From positions 1 to 15,818 of the forward strand of contig CAMURM010000005.1 of NCBI GenBank assembly GCA_947097535.1: DNA of 15,818 nucleotides. The letters run 5' to 3'. The DNA comes from an uncultured Selenomonas sp. Its GTDB lineage: Bacteria; Bacillota; Negativicutes; Selenomonadales; Selenomonadaceae. Shown here in pieces: positions 1 through 8,134 of the stretch. The position numbers were made by a program, and so were the translations under genes. Within the stretch, counting starts at the first letter, position 1; each line of letters starts with the position of its first letter. The notes beneath the pieces were generated by a model that had not been told where the DNA came from, ran no database searches, and worked only from the letters and a program-made list of their open reading frames with translations.

Positions 1-805
1 GCATCTCGCGCAGGATGACGCGATCCTTCGTCTTCGTATTGCCCTTGACAGCGAAGCCCTCGAGCTTGCCCTCGTTGATCTTGAGCGTGAGATCGCCTGC
101 GGCGTCGATGTTCATATCCTCGATCTTGGCGAGGATGAAGCCGTCCGCCCTGTACTTTTCCTGTATGGCGGAGACGTTCTTTTGCAGCTCGCGGCTGTTC
201 ATGACCTTGCCCGTCTCGACCGTGATGAGCTTTTCGAGGTCTTCCGTCTGCTCGACCGTGTTGCCTTCGATTTTCACCGAATGAAGCACGGGATTTTCCA
301 GGACATGATAGGTGAGGACGACGCCCTCGGGCACATACTGCCACGACGGGTAGAGGTCGTAGAAGTAGCCCGTATCGAAGATGGCGGAGCGGTCACCCTG
401 TGCCTTCTGTGCATCGTAGACATCGCCGACGCGCTGCACGAGAGCGGCGCGCGCCGTCGGCATCGTCTCCTTGCCGGCGCCGTCGATGACGATGTCGACG
501 ATGGTCTTGCCGTCGGCGATCTTCGCCTCTTCTTCCAGCTTGCGCTCCTCGGGACGCGTGGCTTCCCACGCCTCGACGCGCGCATCCTTCATCTCGGTAT
601 TAGCGGAAGCGGCCGCGGTCGCGTCGGCAGACTGCATCTCCACACGCTGGATCTCCTCCGCGTCAGCAGCGGCGTTCTTCATTTCCTGATCGTTCTGCAT
701 CGTACCCACGATGGCGACAGCCGCAGAAGCATCTGCAGAAAAAGCGGCAAAGCTCGTGGCGAGTGCAATGGCACCGGCGAGGGCTTGCGTTCTCTTCATA
801 TCCAA
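1..805 (-). CDS. bamA: BamA, outer-membrane protein assembly factor, N-terminal part (cut by left edge)
   Basis: This is the N-terminal part of the Omp85-family protein that inserts beta-barrel proteins into the outer membrane. The visible part starts with a signal peptide (MKRTQALAGAIALATSFAAF, probable cleavage after ADASA near residue 26). An Ala/Glu/Asp-rich spacer (about 27-95) follows, then POTRA-like units at about 98-168 and 171-243, and the start of a third at about 246 (numbered from the ATG at 799). POTRA hallmarks are IVIDG, the FDTGYF turn, VKIEGN, VNS/MNSRELQ, YRADGF and VKGNTKTKD. The barrel lies outside the window. AGGAGG at 814-819 is 8 bases from an in-frame TTG at 805 but 14 from the ATG at 799. 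Other genes here use 6-8, so TTG may be the true start, adding two residues. It has its own promoter and sits downstream of tamB, as in other Negativicutes. TamA is an alternative, but gene context favours BamA. Confidence 0.88.
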   Translation of the reverse strand, partial: MDMKRTQALAGAIALATSFAAFSADASAAVAIVGTMQNDQEMKNAAADAEEIQRVEMQSADATAAASANTEMKDARVEAWEATRPEERKLEEEAKIADGKTIVDIVIDGAGKETMPTARAALVQRVGDVYDAQKAQGDRSAIFDTGYFYDLYPSWQYVPEGVVLTYHVLENPVLHSVKIEGNTVEQTEDLEKLITVETGKVMNSRELQKNVSAIQEKYRADGFILAKIEDMNIDAAGDLTLKINEGKLEGFAVKGNTKTKDRVILREM

Positions 806-813
806 GTTTCCAA

Positions 814-819
814 CCTCCT
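814..819 (-). promoter_or_regulatory. Shine-Dalgarno site of bamA
   Basis: The minus strand reads AGGAGG here, a perfect six-base match to the anti-Shine-Dalgarno sequence. Eight bases separate it from TTG at 805-803 and fourteen from ATG at 799-797. The spacing favours the TTG start. Confidence 0.7.
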
Positions 820-839
820 ATGGTCTTCGTTTCTTCTCT

Positions 840-867
840 ATTCTACCATGAAACCCCAAGAGGTCAA
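840..867 (-). promoter_or_regulatory. Sigma-A-type promoter of bamA
   Basis: On the minus strand, TTGACC (862-867) is followed after 16 bases by TAGAAT (840-845). The -10 box is preceded by TGG, which gives an extended -10. The predicted transcript would begin near 833, leaving a leader of about 28-34 bases that holds the AGGAGG site intact. It lies in the 119-125-base gap between the membrane-protein gene and bamA, the largest gap in the left half of the window. bamA can therefore probably be transcribed independently of the upstream genes. No convincing terminator was seen in the same gap, so read-through is also possible. Confidence 0.65.
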
Positions 868-924
868 GCCAAAGGCGTAGACCGATTGGTTAGGTTTCTG
901 TAAGGGCGGCGCACAATGTCCACA

Positions 925-1500
925 TCATTCGCGCAGCACGCGCCCCGCAGCAAGCATGAGTTTCTGCATGTCCTGCGTCGGCGGCGCGGGCGCGGCATCT
1001 TCGCGTACCTCTTCTGCCGTGCGCGGCTCCCCTTGCGCTGCGGGCACGGCTTTCGCTTCGAGCGCTGCCTCTGCGGCGGGCGCGTCTGCCGCTTCCGCAG
1101 GCGCGAGCACTATGCCGCCGTGCACCGAATCCGCCGGTACCGGCGCAGACTCCACAGCCGGCGCTGCAGGCTCGGCGGGTGTCGGCGGCTGCACCGGCGC
1201 GGCAGGCGCCGCGAGCCGCTCCGCCGTCTCGGCGACATTGCTCCTCTCCGAGGGCGGCAGCGACATGCGATAGACAAAAATGCCGCCGACAGCAATGACG
1301 AGCGCGAGCGCCGGCGCAAGGAGCTTCGCGAAGCGCTCCCTGCGGCGCGTCTCCTTCGCGCGCTGCAGCTCCGCCTGCGCCAGCATGAGGTTGAGGCCGC
1401 CCTTGATGTCTTCCTCCCTTTCCAGAGAGGATTCCGCGCGCCCGAGCCAGTCCTTCGCCGCCCGGATGTGCGCGCAGAGTCTTTCCCTTTCTCCGGCCAT
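925..1500 (-). CDS. Single-pass membrane protein next to a sigma factor; candidate anti-sigma factor
   Basis: I do not recognise the family. The 191-residue product has a charged, helical N-terminal part (about 1-58, rich in Arg/Glu/Lys). One strong membrane segment follows (about 60-77, LAPALALVIAVGGIFVY), then a long Pro/Ala-rich segment (about 97-175), and the protein ends in a short helix-like stretch (TQDMQKLMLAAGRVLRE). There is no cleavable signal, so the expected topology is N-in, C-out: a cytoplasmic helical domain tethered to a flexible periplasmic tail. The start is set by AAAGGAGG at 1508-1515, seven bases before the ATG. The gene begins 14 bases after the sigma-factor stop and is surely cotranscribed with it. 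Known anti-sigma factors often have this layout and position, so that role is a reasonable inference, but no anti-sigma domain was recognised. It could instead be an envelope-spanning accessory of BamA or TamB. Confidence 0.75.
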   Translation of the reverse strand: MAGERERLCAHIRAAKDWLGRAESSLEREEDIKGGLNLMLAQAELQRAKETRRRERFAKLLAPALALVIAVGGIFVYRMSLPPSERSNVAETAERLAAPAAPVQPPTPAEPAAPAVESAPVPADSVHGGIVLAPAEAADAPAAEAALEAKAVPAAQGEPRTAEEVREDAAPAPPTQDMQKLMLAAGRVLRE

Positions 1501-1514
1501 CCTGCTGCCTCCTT

Positions 1515-2141
1515 TCAAAAGCGCATGAAGCGCGAGAGCATGCCGCGCACGCGGCGTATGCCGCTCTTTTGCAGGCGATAGATATGCGCGGCGCTTACGT
1601 CGAGCATGTCGGCGATCTTGCCCACCGCTTCGCTCTTCAGGTAGACACCCTCCAAGACGAGCCTTTCCTTCTGCGGCAGGCGCGCGAGCGCGCGATGAAG
1701 CTCCTCCGCCATGAGTCCGATCTCCGCCTGCTCGGCAACGGGAAGCGCCGGATCGGGCAGGAGCTCCCACGCCGCCCTGCCGTCGGCACGCGGCTCATCC
1801 ATGCAGGCGACAGCGCTCTTGCCCTCCTTTTGCAGATAGTTTCGCATCCTGCCGCGTATGCGATGGACAGCGAAGAGGCTAAACGCGACGCCGCGCTGCC
1901 AGTCAAAGCTCTCCGCCGCCTCGATGAGTCCGACCGTGCCCTCCTGGATGATGTCCATGATGCTCTCGCTCGCGCGCCATGGCAAAGCCGTCTTGAAGAC
2001 GAGCGGCTGATACGCTTCGATGAGGCGCTGCCTCGCCGCCCTCTCGCCGCGCTCCTTGAACGCCTGCCAGAGGCGTTTCTCTTCTTCGAGCGGCAGGAGC
2101 TCGACCTTTTCCAGTTCTTTCAAGAATTCTTCGAGTTTCAT
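1515..2141 (-). CDS. Sigma-70-family RNA polymerase sigma factor, small alternative type
   Basis: The 208-residue protein would direct RNA polymerase to a specific promoter set. Region 1.2/2 is clear at about 20-103: LIEAYQPLV, then DIIQEGTVGLIEAAESFD (core binding) and VAFSLFAVHRIRGRMRNYL, which aligns with the -10-recognition helix. Region 4 is at about 148-200, with LARLPQKERLVLEGVYL and a helix-turn-helix (GKIADMLDVSAAHIYRL) ending in basic residues. Only about 45 residues separate regions 2 and 4, so region 3 appears to be missing, unlike FliA or the sporulation factors. AGGAGG at 2148-2153 is 6 bases from the ATG. The gene begins 21 bases after the tamB stop and is followed by a membrane-protein gene. 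Target promoters cannot be told from the window. A sigma factor inside an OM assembly cluster suggests envelope-responsive control, which is inference. Confidence 0.87.
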   Translation of the reverse strand: MKLEEFLKELEKVELLPLEEEKRLWQAFKERGERAARQRLIEAYQPLVFKTALPWRASESIMDIIQEGTVGLIEAAESFDWQRGVAFSLFAVHRIRGRMRNYLQKEGKSAVACMDEPRADGRAAWELLPDPALPVAEQAEIGLMAEELHRALARLPQKERLVLEGVYLKSEAVGKIADMLDVSAAHIYRLQKSGIRRVRGMLSRFMRF

Positions 2142-2162
2142 GACTTCCCTCCTCTTCGCCGC

Positions 2163-5100
2163 TCAGAACTTGATGTTCGCTTCCAAACCGACGACGGACT
2201 GCGCGTCCTCGTCGCGGTTCCAATAGACGCTCACGCGATCGTTGAAATCGTAGCGTACGCCGAAGGAGCGCACATTGTTGCCGATACCCTGCTTGTAGCG
2301 CAGCATGACGCGGTCGTTGATGTACTTGCCGATTTCGAGATTGTACTCCATGCTCCGATTCAACTCACCGGGCCTCATGCCCGACTTATCCGCCGCTGAC
2401 ACTTCCTCGCCCGCAATGCGGAATTCGTCAAGGCCGAGCGCGTTCCTCACATTTGCCTCGAAATCGCCGAGAATCGTCATGGAAAGTCCGAAAGTCAAAA
2501 GCGATCTGAGCGCCTGCTCACTGGTCAAATCGGACGTCTGGAAGGTCAGGAGGCTCAAGATTTCCGTCTCGCTCATCTCCGGCACGGAGGTCAGCCGCGT
2601 CTCCATCGCGCCGATGGGGCCTTTCGTGTGCAGGAAGATGCGCGTCTTGCCGAAGCGCGCCTCGGCTTTGAGCGTGAGGCTCGGCAAGAACGAGCCGACC
2701 TGGTTGAAGTACGCCTCGCCGTCGCGGATGGTGAAGCGCGTCTTGTTGTAGGTGATCGTACCGCGCTCGACTAAGATCGTGCCCGAGGGCACGACATGAT
2801 GCGTCGTGCCGCCGTAGCGGAAGGCGCCTGAAAGCCGCATGTCGTAGAGGGAGGCATTGTAGAAGCGCACGCGGTCGCCGAGCGTCACACCGACGTCGAG
2901 GATCATCTCGGGCAGCGCGCTCTCGGTATCAGGCACGGACGGGATGGAAAGCGTCGCATGGTGGACGCGGATCGTACCAGTGAGCTTCGGCATGGTCTCA
3001 CCGAACATCTCGCCTTCCTCGATGTGGAAATCCGCCGACAGGGGACCGTCGTAGAAGCTGCTGACGACGGAGAGATCGTCCGCCTGCAGGTCGAGACTGT
3101 AGTCGTGCAGCCGCCCGCCGTAGAACGCTGTCCTGCCCTCGATGCGGTAGGATCCCGCGCCCATTTTGCCCGTGCATTCTTCAAGGGAGATGCCGCTGCC
3201 GACGAAGCGCAGGCGCGCCTTCATCTCCGTGATGGGCGTCGCGAGTTCTTTGAACTTCACCGCACCGTCCGCGAGTCTGACTTCGCCCTCAAACTGCGGC
3301 TGCGAGAGCGTCCCCGTCACGCGCACCTTGCCCTGCGTCGGCCCGAGTGCCCACTCGACGGCGGGCGAGAGAATCGGCAGGAGCGAGAGGTCGGCGCGGT
3401 CGAGCGACACCGTGAGATCGATTTGCTCCGGCGCTGCAAGGCGCTCATCGTCCGCCGCCGTCAGGCTGCGCACGGGAACCTTGCCCTTGGCGCTCGCGCT
3501 GTAGCTGCGGTCGCCGAGCTTCTTCTTCACGAGCAGCTGGTCGATGCTGATGACGCCGCCCTTGAGGCTCAGGAGCCCCGTCATATCGTCGAAGGTCGAG
3601 GCGCCGATGCCGCCTTCCTTCACCTCGACGGAAGCGTTTGCCTGCGGGTTCTCGATCGTACCGCCGAACTGTACGGCGAGGTCGATCGTACCGCGCACAT
3701 CAGCCGCAGCGCCTGCCGCCTTCGCTACCATGCCGGCAGCGATGCCGTTCGCCGCAAACTGCGCGTCCATCGCCGTGCCGTTCAAAGGAATGCGTCCTTT
3801 CGCCGCGAATACGCCGGTGCCCTGCTTGCCGCGCAGCTCACGGATCGTCACGATGTGGTCGGCGAGCTTGAGATCGAGCGCCATGTCGCGGATCTCATAG
3901 CCGCTCGCCGTCCCCTCGTCGACGACGGCACTGAGCTCCGCCAGGGGGTTTTCCAACGTACCGGCAAGGCGAATCGTGCCGTTGAGCCTGCCGTCCAAGA
4001 TGTCGTTCTTGAGGTTCGCGATGGCGAGGAGGGCGCGCACGTCGCCGTTCTCGACGCGCAGCGTGCCGTCGAGCACCTGCGTCGCGAGATTCGTCGTGCA
4101 ATTCATCGTATAGGCGCCGCCGTTCTGCTTGAAGCTGATATTCTCCGCGCGCAGCACATCCGCACCGAAGACGAGCTCACCGTGCACCGAATCGATATCC
4201 TGCCCGTTGAGCTGCAGCTTTGCGGCATCGAGCACGCCGACAAAGGCTGGATTCTCGATTGTGCCGGCGATATGACCGTCGAAGGTGCCGTGGCCGCTGA
4301 CCGGGTAAGGCAGTTTGCTGCCGAAACGGTCGAGGCTCACGTCGTGCGCTGCGACGTAGAGATCGAGGGCGCCTTCACGCGTGACAGTGCCGTTCAGATC
4401 CATGTCGACGAGCGGCGAGAAGATATGGAAGTCCTGCAGGCGCACGACGCCGTTTTCGAGATAGTAGTCGCCGTCCATACCTGAGAGGATGTAGCCGTTA
4501 TAGCTGCCGCGGTAGAAGTGGATGTAGCCGACCGCCGACGGGTTGTCGAGCGTGCCCGTGAAGCGGATCGTATTGTCGACGTTGCCCGTGATCGGCTGCT
4601 CGGGCGCGACGAGAGCCGCGACATCCTCCATGCGCGCGCCGATGGAATCGACGCGAAGGTCGATCTTCTTTTCACCCGTAAGGCCGATGCTGCCCTCGGC
4701 GATCCACGTCTCCCTGCCGCCGCGCTCGACGCTGAAGCGGTCGATGATGATGCCGTCGGCGCTACCGTGCACGGCGCCCGCCAGCGCGTCGAAGGGTTGG
4801 TGAAAGAGTCTGCCCGCCGCCGCCTCGAAGTCTGCCTCGACCTCGGGGTTCGCCGCCGCACCGCGCACGGCGCCGGCGATGTCGAGCGTGCCGGAGCCGC
4901 TCGCCTCGGGCACGAAAGCATCGGCGAGCGCGAGCGGCAGCGCCGTGCCGTAAAAGCGCAGATCGAGATCGCTGCCGCCCTTCACATCGCCCTCGACGAC
5001 CAGCGTGCCGCCCGCCGCGAAGGAAGCGCTGAGGTTATCGAAATGAAGAAGTTCTCCCTGCTTGAAAAAGGAGGCGGAGACCTTCTCGGCGACGATGCCG

Positions 5101-6497
5101 TGAAAGGCCGCGCCCTCGCCCGACAAGGTGCCGTAGGCGAGGAGATCTGACGTATCGGCGCCCTTGCCCGTGAGCACGACGTCGGCGCCGTAGCTGCCCG
5201 TCAGGGAAACATTCGCCTCCGGCAGCAGGGCGGCGATCTCCTCGCCGCGGAGACCCTTCGCTTCGACATGCGCGCTGTAGGAGCCGTCCGCCGTATGAAG
5301 TGCTGCGCGCCCTTCGAAGCTGCCGCCGAGGGCAGATGCCGCGCCGCTCGCCGTCAGGAGTCCCGCCTCGTAGTGAACCTTCGCCTTCGCGCCCGTCAGC
5401 GCCGTACCGTAAAGCGTGCCCGCCGGAACGTCAAACTCGCCGTCGATCTTCCAGTCCTGCATCGTGCCGTAGACGGAGGCGAAGACGCGCACCGTCCCCT
5501 CGAAGGGGCTTTGCGTCAAGACCTTCGACGGGTCGAAGGCAGCGGACTCCACGATGAAGTTGAAGCTCGGCGCCTCCTCGTGCCAGTCGATCTTGCCGTG
5601 CAGGGATGCCTGCTGCTCCTCGGCAGAGGCGCGCAAAAAGACGCGCGCTTCCTTGCCGGAGAAAACGACGAGCCCCCGCGACGCCTCGACCGCCGTGCCG
5701 TATACGAGCGCCTTCGCGCGCGAGAGGCGCACATCGCCCGCGAGCGAGAGGTCTTCCCCTTCGCGCACGAGCTTCAGCGCCGCTTCGTCGATGTAGAGCG
5801 CCTGCGGCTCGATCTCCGCCGGCAGCGTGCCTGCGGGCAGGAAGGCTTGATAGTCCATCGCCTCGATCGCCTCAGCCTTGATTTCAAGCGACTGGCGCGC
5901 CGCCGAAACCTCGCCCGTGACGGCGAGCGGCGCGCCCTTGCTCTTTCCCGTGCCCTCAACGGCGACGGCGGCGGCAGACGCAAAGTCGAGCTCCGCCTCA
6001 ACGTCCGTCAGCGCGACTTCCTCGCCGTCAACGGCGATCGTCGCCGCGCCGCCCTGCACGCGAACCTTGCCGCGAAAATCGCTCTCGCTCTTTTCTTCCT
6101 GCACGAGATCGGCCGCGTTCCAGCTGCCGTCCTCGCGCCGGTGCAGGTAAAGCACGGGCTCTGTCACCGTCACTTGGGAGATGGCGGCGGCAGGCGACGA
6201 CGAGAAAGCGGCGAAAAGGCTCAGCTCCGCCTCGGCGTGCGCGGCACGCAGGAGCTCTTCGCCCGCCTTGTCGCGCACCGTAATGCCGTCGAGCGCGAGC
6301 GTATGCAGCGACTCGACGCGCACGCCGTCGATGGCGACGGGCACGCCGAGCACCTCCGATGCGCGCGTTGAGAGCGTCCGCCCCGCTTCCGCCACATAGA
6401 CGCCCGTATGGACGATGTAGGCAGCCGTGCCGAAAACGAGCGCAAAAAGGAAGAGCGCCATGAACACGGCTGCGAGAGCTGCACGACCTTTCTTCAT
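2163..6497 (-). CDS. tamB: TamB, inner-membrane-anchored translocation/lipid-transfer protein
   Basis: TamB-family proteins (AsmA-like, DUF490 C-terminus) form long hydrophobic beta-grooves spanning the periplasm. They are linked to OM protein assembly and phospholipid transport. At 1444 residues this one is longer than E. coli TamB (about 1260). Residues 6-30 form an uncleaved membrane anchor after MKKGR. An AsmA-like region follows (VPVAIDGVRVESLHTLAL). A repeated register then runs from about 247 to 1062, carrying G-T-(I/L)-E/D-N-P motifs about every 100 residues. The TamB C-terminal domain covers about 1080-1444, with FTIRDGEAYFNQ, SVPEMSETEILSLLTF and a barrel-like end in VGLEANIKF. AGGAGG at 6506-6511 lies 8 bases before the ATG. 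No TamA is visible; the BamA encoded three genes downstream is the likely partner. The gene follows tolC by 72 bases. Confidence 0.93.
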   Translation of the reverse strand: MKKGRAALAAVFMALFLFALVFGTAAYIVHTGVYVAEAGRTLSTRASEVLGVPVAIDGVRVESLHTLALDGITVRDKAGEELLRAAHAEAELSLFAAFSSSPAAAISQVTVTEPVLYLHRREDGSWNAADLVQEEKSESDFRGKVRVQGGAATIAVDGEEVALTDVEAELDFASAAAVAVEGTGKSKGAPLAVTGEVSAARQSLEIKAEAIEAMDYQAFLPAGTLPAEIEPQALYIDEAALKLVREGEDLSLAGDVRLSRAKALVYGTAVEASRGLVVFSGKEARVFLRASAEEQQASLHGKIDWHEEAPSFNFIVESAAFDPSKVLTQSPFEGTVRVFASVYGTMQDWKIDGEFDVPAGTLYGTALTGAKAKVHYEAGLLTASGAASALGGSFEGRAALHTADGSYSAHVEAKGLRGEEIAALLPEANVSLTGSYGADVVLTGKGADTSDLLAYGTLSGEGAAFHGIVAEKVSASFFKQGELLHFDNLSASFAAGGTLVVEGDVKGGSDLDLRFYGTALPLALADAFVPEASGSGTLDIAGAVRGAAANPEVEADFEAAAGRLFHQPFDALAGAVHGSADGIIIDRFSVERGGRETWIAEGSIGLTGEKKIDLRVDSIGARMEDVAALVAPEQPITGNVDNTIRFTGTLDNPSAVGYIHFYRGSYNGYILSGMDGDYYLENGVVRLQDFHIFSPLVDMDLNGTVTREGALDLYVAAHDVSLDRFGSKLPYPVSGHGTFDGHIAGTIENPAFVGVLDAAKLQLNGQDIDSVHGELVFGADVLRAENISFKQNGGAYTMNCTTNLATQVLDGTLRVENGDVRALLAIANLKNDILDGRLNGTIRLAGTLENPLAELSAVVDEGTASGYEIRDMALDLKLADHIVTIRELRGKQGTGVFAAKGRIPLNGTAMDAQFAANGIAAGMVAKAAGAAADVRGTIDLAVQFGGTIENPQANASVEVKEGGIGASTFDDMTGLLSLKGGVISIDQLLVKKKLGDRSYSASAKGKVPVRSLTAADDERLAAPEQIDLTVSLDRADLSLLPILSPAVEWALGPTQGKVRVTGTLSQPQFEGEVRLADGAVKFKELATPITEMKARLRFVGSGISLEECTGKMGAGSYRIEGRTAFYGGRLHDYSLDLQADDLSVVSSFYDGPLSADFHIEEGEMFGETMPKLTGTIRVHHATLSIPSVPDTESALPEMILDVGVTLGDRVRFYNASLYDMRLSGAFRYGGTTHHVVPSGTILVERGTITYNKTRFTIRDGEAYFNQVGSFLPSLTLKAEARFGKTRIFLHTKGPIGAMETRLTSVPEMSETEILSLLTFQTSDLTSEQALRSLLTFGLSMTILGDFEANVRNALGLDEFRIAGEEVSAADKSGMRPGELNRSMEYNLEIGKYINDRVMLRYKQGIGNNVRSFGVRYDFNDRVSVYWNRDEDAQSVVGLEANIKF
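3314..5759 (-). repeat. Internal ~100-residue protein repeat register within tamB
   Basis: Nine turn motifs occur at residues 247, 344, 444, 546, 648, 745, 846, 946 and 1062 (first-Gly codons at 5759, 5468, 5168, 4862, 4556, 4265, 3962, 3662 and 3314). The best preserved read GTLDNPSA, GTIENPAF, GTLENPLA, GTIENPQA and GTLSQPQF. Spacing is 97, 100, 102, 102, 97, 101, 100 and 116 residues. At the DNA level only the motif is similar, so this is an old protein repeat and not a recent tandem duplication. Confidence 0.7.
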
Positions 6498-6569
6498 CGG
6501 CTCTTCCTCCTCATTCTTGATATCTGTCCTGCCGCCGTCAAGCGCCGACGACCTGCGCCGCGAGCCCTA

Positions 6570-8123
6570 TTACTTGCCCGCTTCCGCCGCCGCGTCCGAT
6601 GCGCTCAAGGTCGCAGTCCTCACGGGTGCGCCCTGCGATACGGGCACCTTCGTATCGGGCTTCACGATGCACCTTGTGCGGCTCTTTTCATCGAGCGCCT
6701 TCTGCTCCGCCGCCATCTTCTCCGCGGCTGCGTCCGTATGGTAGAGCGCCATCTGAGCCTGCTCCTTCGCCGCCTTGTGCTCCTTCGCGTCGACCTTCGC
6801 CTGATAGGAAACGGCATCGAGGTCTACAGGCAGCCCCATGGCTCTGTCGAGCGCCGCCTTGCTGAGGTTGTAATTATAGAGCGCATCGTAGTAATTCGTC
6901 TGCGCTGTGACGAGCTTCTCGTCGGCGTCCGTCACGTCGAGGTTCGTGCCGACGCCTGCCGTATAGCGAACCTGTGCGATCTTGAAGTCCTCGACGGCAC
7001 GCTCGACGGCGGTGTTCGTCGTCTTGATGTTCTTCTCCGCCGCCAGGAGGCTTAGGTAAGCCGTCTGCACGTCGAGCTCGATCTGCTCGCGCGCCTCTTC
7101 TGCTGCCTGCTGCAGCTTATGGACGGCGGCGCGCTTCTGATTCACCTGCGCCGCCGTGACGTTGTTATCGAACGCCGCCCAGCTCGCCTGCACACCGATC
7201 GACCATGTATCCGCCGAATCCGTATTGTTGGAGAAGAGGCTGTCGCCGCCGATCGTGCGCGTCGCAGCGGCGCTGACCTGCGGCAGGGAAGCGCCGCGCG
7301 TCGCTTCCATCGAGGCGTTCGCCTGACGCACGGCGAGATCCGCCGCAATGCCGTCCGCGCGGTGTGCGAGCGCGTACGCTGTGCAGTCATCGAGCGTCAG
7401 ATCGTACTTTTTGTAAGCGAGCTCATCCGCAAGCGAGAGCGCCGTTCCGGTCGGCAGACCGATGAGCTTGTTGAGCTCGGCAATGGCGACATCGTAGTTG
7501 TTCGTCACATTTACGAGGCTCTGCTCGGCATTCGCGAGCGAGACCTGCGAGGCGAGCACATCGGAGCGCGCGACCGTGCCCACGCGGTACTGCGCGTTCA
7601 CGTTGTCGAGGTGACTCTTCAAATTGGCAACGGACATCTCGCCGACCTTGATGAGGTTTCGATATTCGAGCGCCTTGAAATACTGCCCCGTCGTCTGGTA
7701 GCGCACGGCCTGCTTCGTGCTCTCAAGGGCGAGATCCGCCGTGTTCACGCCGTAGCGCGCCGCCTCGATGCCATGCTCGATGCGCCCGCCCGTATAGAGC
7801 GGGAAGGAGAGCTCCGCCGCGCTGCGGTAGGCGTAGTCATGGTCGTACAGCTTATACGCCCTGCCGCCGACGCGGTTGCCCTGCGTCGAGAGCGTGAGTT
7901 TCGGACCCACCGTGCGGCGCGCCTCATGGTACGCCCAATCCGCCGCGTCCACATCGGTCACGGAAGACTTGATCGAGCGGTTGTTCTCAAGCGCGAGCTC
8001 CACGCTCTCGGAAAGAGCCAGCGAACGCGCCTCAGCCGTGGCTGCGGACGCAAGGCTCAGGGAGAAAAGGCCTCCGAGCACGAGCGCCGTGAGCTTCCTC
8101 GAAAGATGTTTTGACTGCTTCAC
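6570..8123 (-). CDS. tolC: TolC-family outer-membrane efflux/secretion protein
   Basis: TolC-family proteins form trimeric OM barrels with a long periplasmic alpha-helical tunnel serving efflux pumps and type I secretion. The 517-residue product has a signal peptide (cleavage probably near ATAEA, about residue 32). Two pseudo-repeated OEP domains follow. Family features include LALSESVELALENN at the mature N-terminus, SFPLYTGGRIEHGI, the QYRVGTVARSDVLASQVSLANAE helix with its duplicate QVRYTAGVGTNLDVTDADEK, and ALDRAMGLPV near the end. A further 85 charged residues (433-517) extend beyond the usual fold. The start is GTG: AGGAGG at 8131-8136 is 7 bases upstream and overlaps the mlaD stop. It sits directly between mlaD and tamB. 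The dedicated inner-membrane partner is not in this window. Confidence 0.9.
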   Translation of the reverse strand: MKQSKHLSRKLTALVLGGLFSLSLASAATAEARSLALSESVELALENNRSIKSSVTDVDAADWAYHEARRTVGPKLTLSTQGNRVGGRAYKLYDHDYAYRSAAELSFPLYTGGRIEHGIEAARYGVNTADLALESTKQAVRYQTTGQYFKALEYRNLIKVGEMSVANLKSHLDNVNAQYRVGTVARSDVLASQVSLANAEQSLVNVTNNYDVAIAELNKLIGLPTGTALSLADELAYKKYDLTLDDCTAYALAHRADGIAADLAVRQANASMEATRGASLPQVSAAATRTIGGDSLFSNNTDSADTWSIGVQASWAAFDNNVTAAQVNQKRAAVHKLQQAAEEAREQIELDVQTAYLSLLAAEKNIKTTNTAVERAVEDFKIAQVRYTAGVGTNLDVTDADEKLVTAQTNYYDALYNYNLSKAALDRAMGLPVDLDAVSYQAKVDAKEHKAAKEQAQMALYHTDAAAEKMAAEQKALDEKSRTRCIVKPDTKVPVSQGAPVRTATLSASDAAAEAGK

Positions 8124-8134
8124 AATGATTCCTC

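Noticed and set aside
925..1770. A longer version of the membrane-protein gene reaching back to 1770
   Set aside because: The extension overlaps the sigma-factor gene by 256 bases in another frame and has no ribosome site, while the ATG at 1500 has AAAGGAGG at 7 bases.
2958..4484. A 508-codon plus-strand open frame opposite tamB (also 5268-6371 and 7119-8114)
   Set aside because: Arg/Ala/Asp/His-rich translations typical of antisense shadows in GC-rich genes. The opposite frames are clearly TamB and TolC.
6513..6541. TTGACG-17-AAGAAT upstream of tamB as a promoter
   Set aside because: The -10 matches only 4/6, and the start point would fall on the AGGAGG of tamB, removing its ribosome site. 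Read-through from tolC is simpler.
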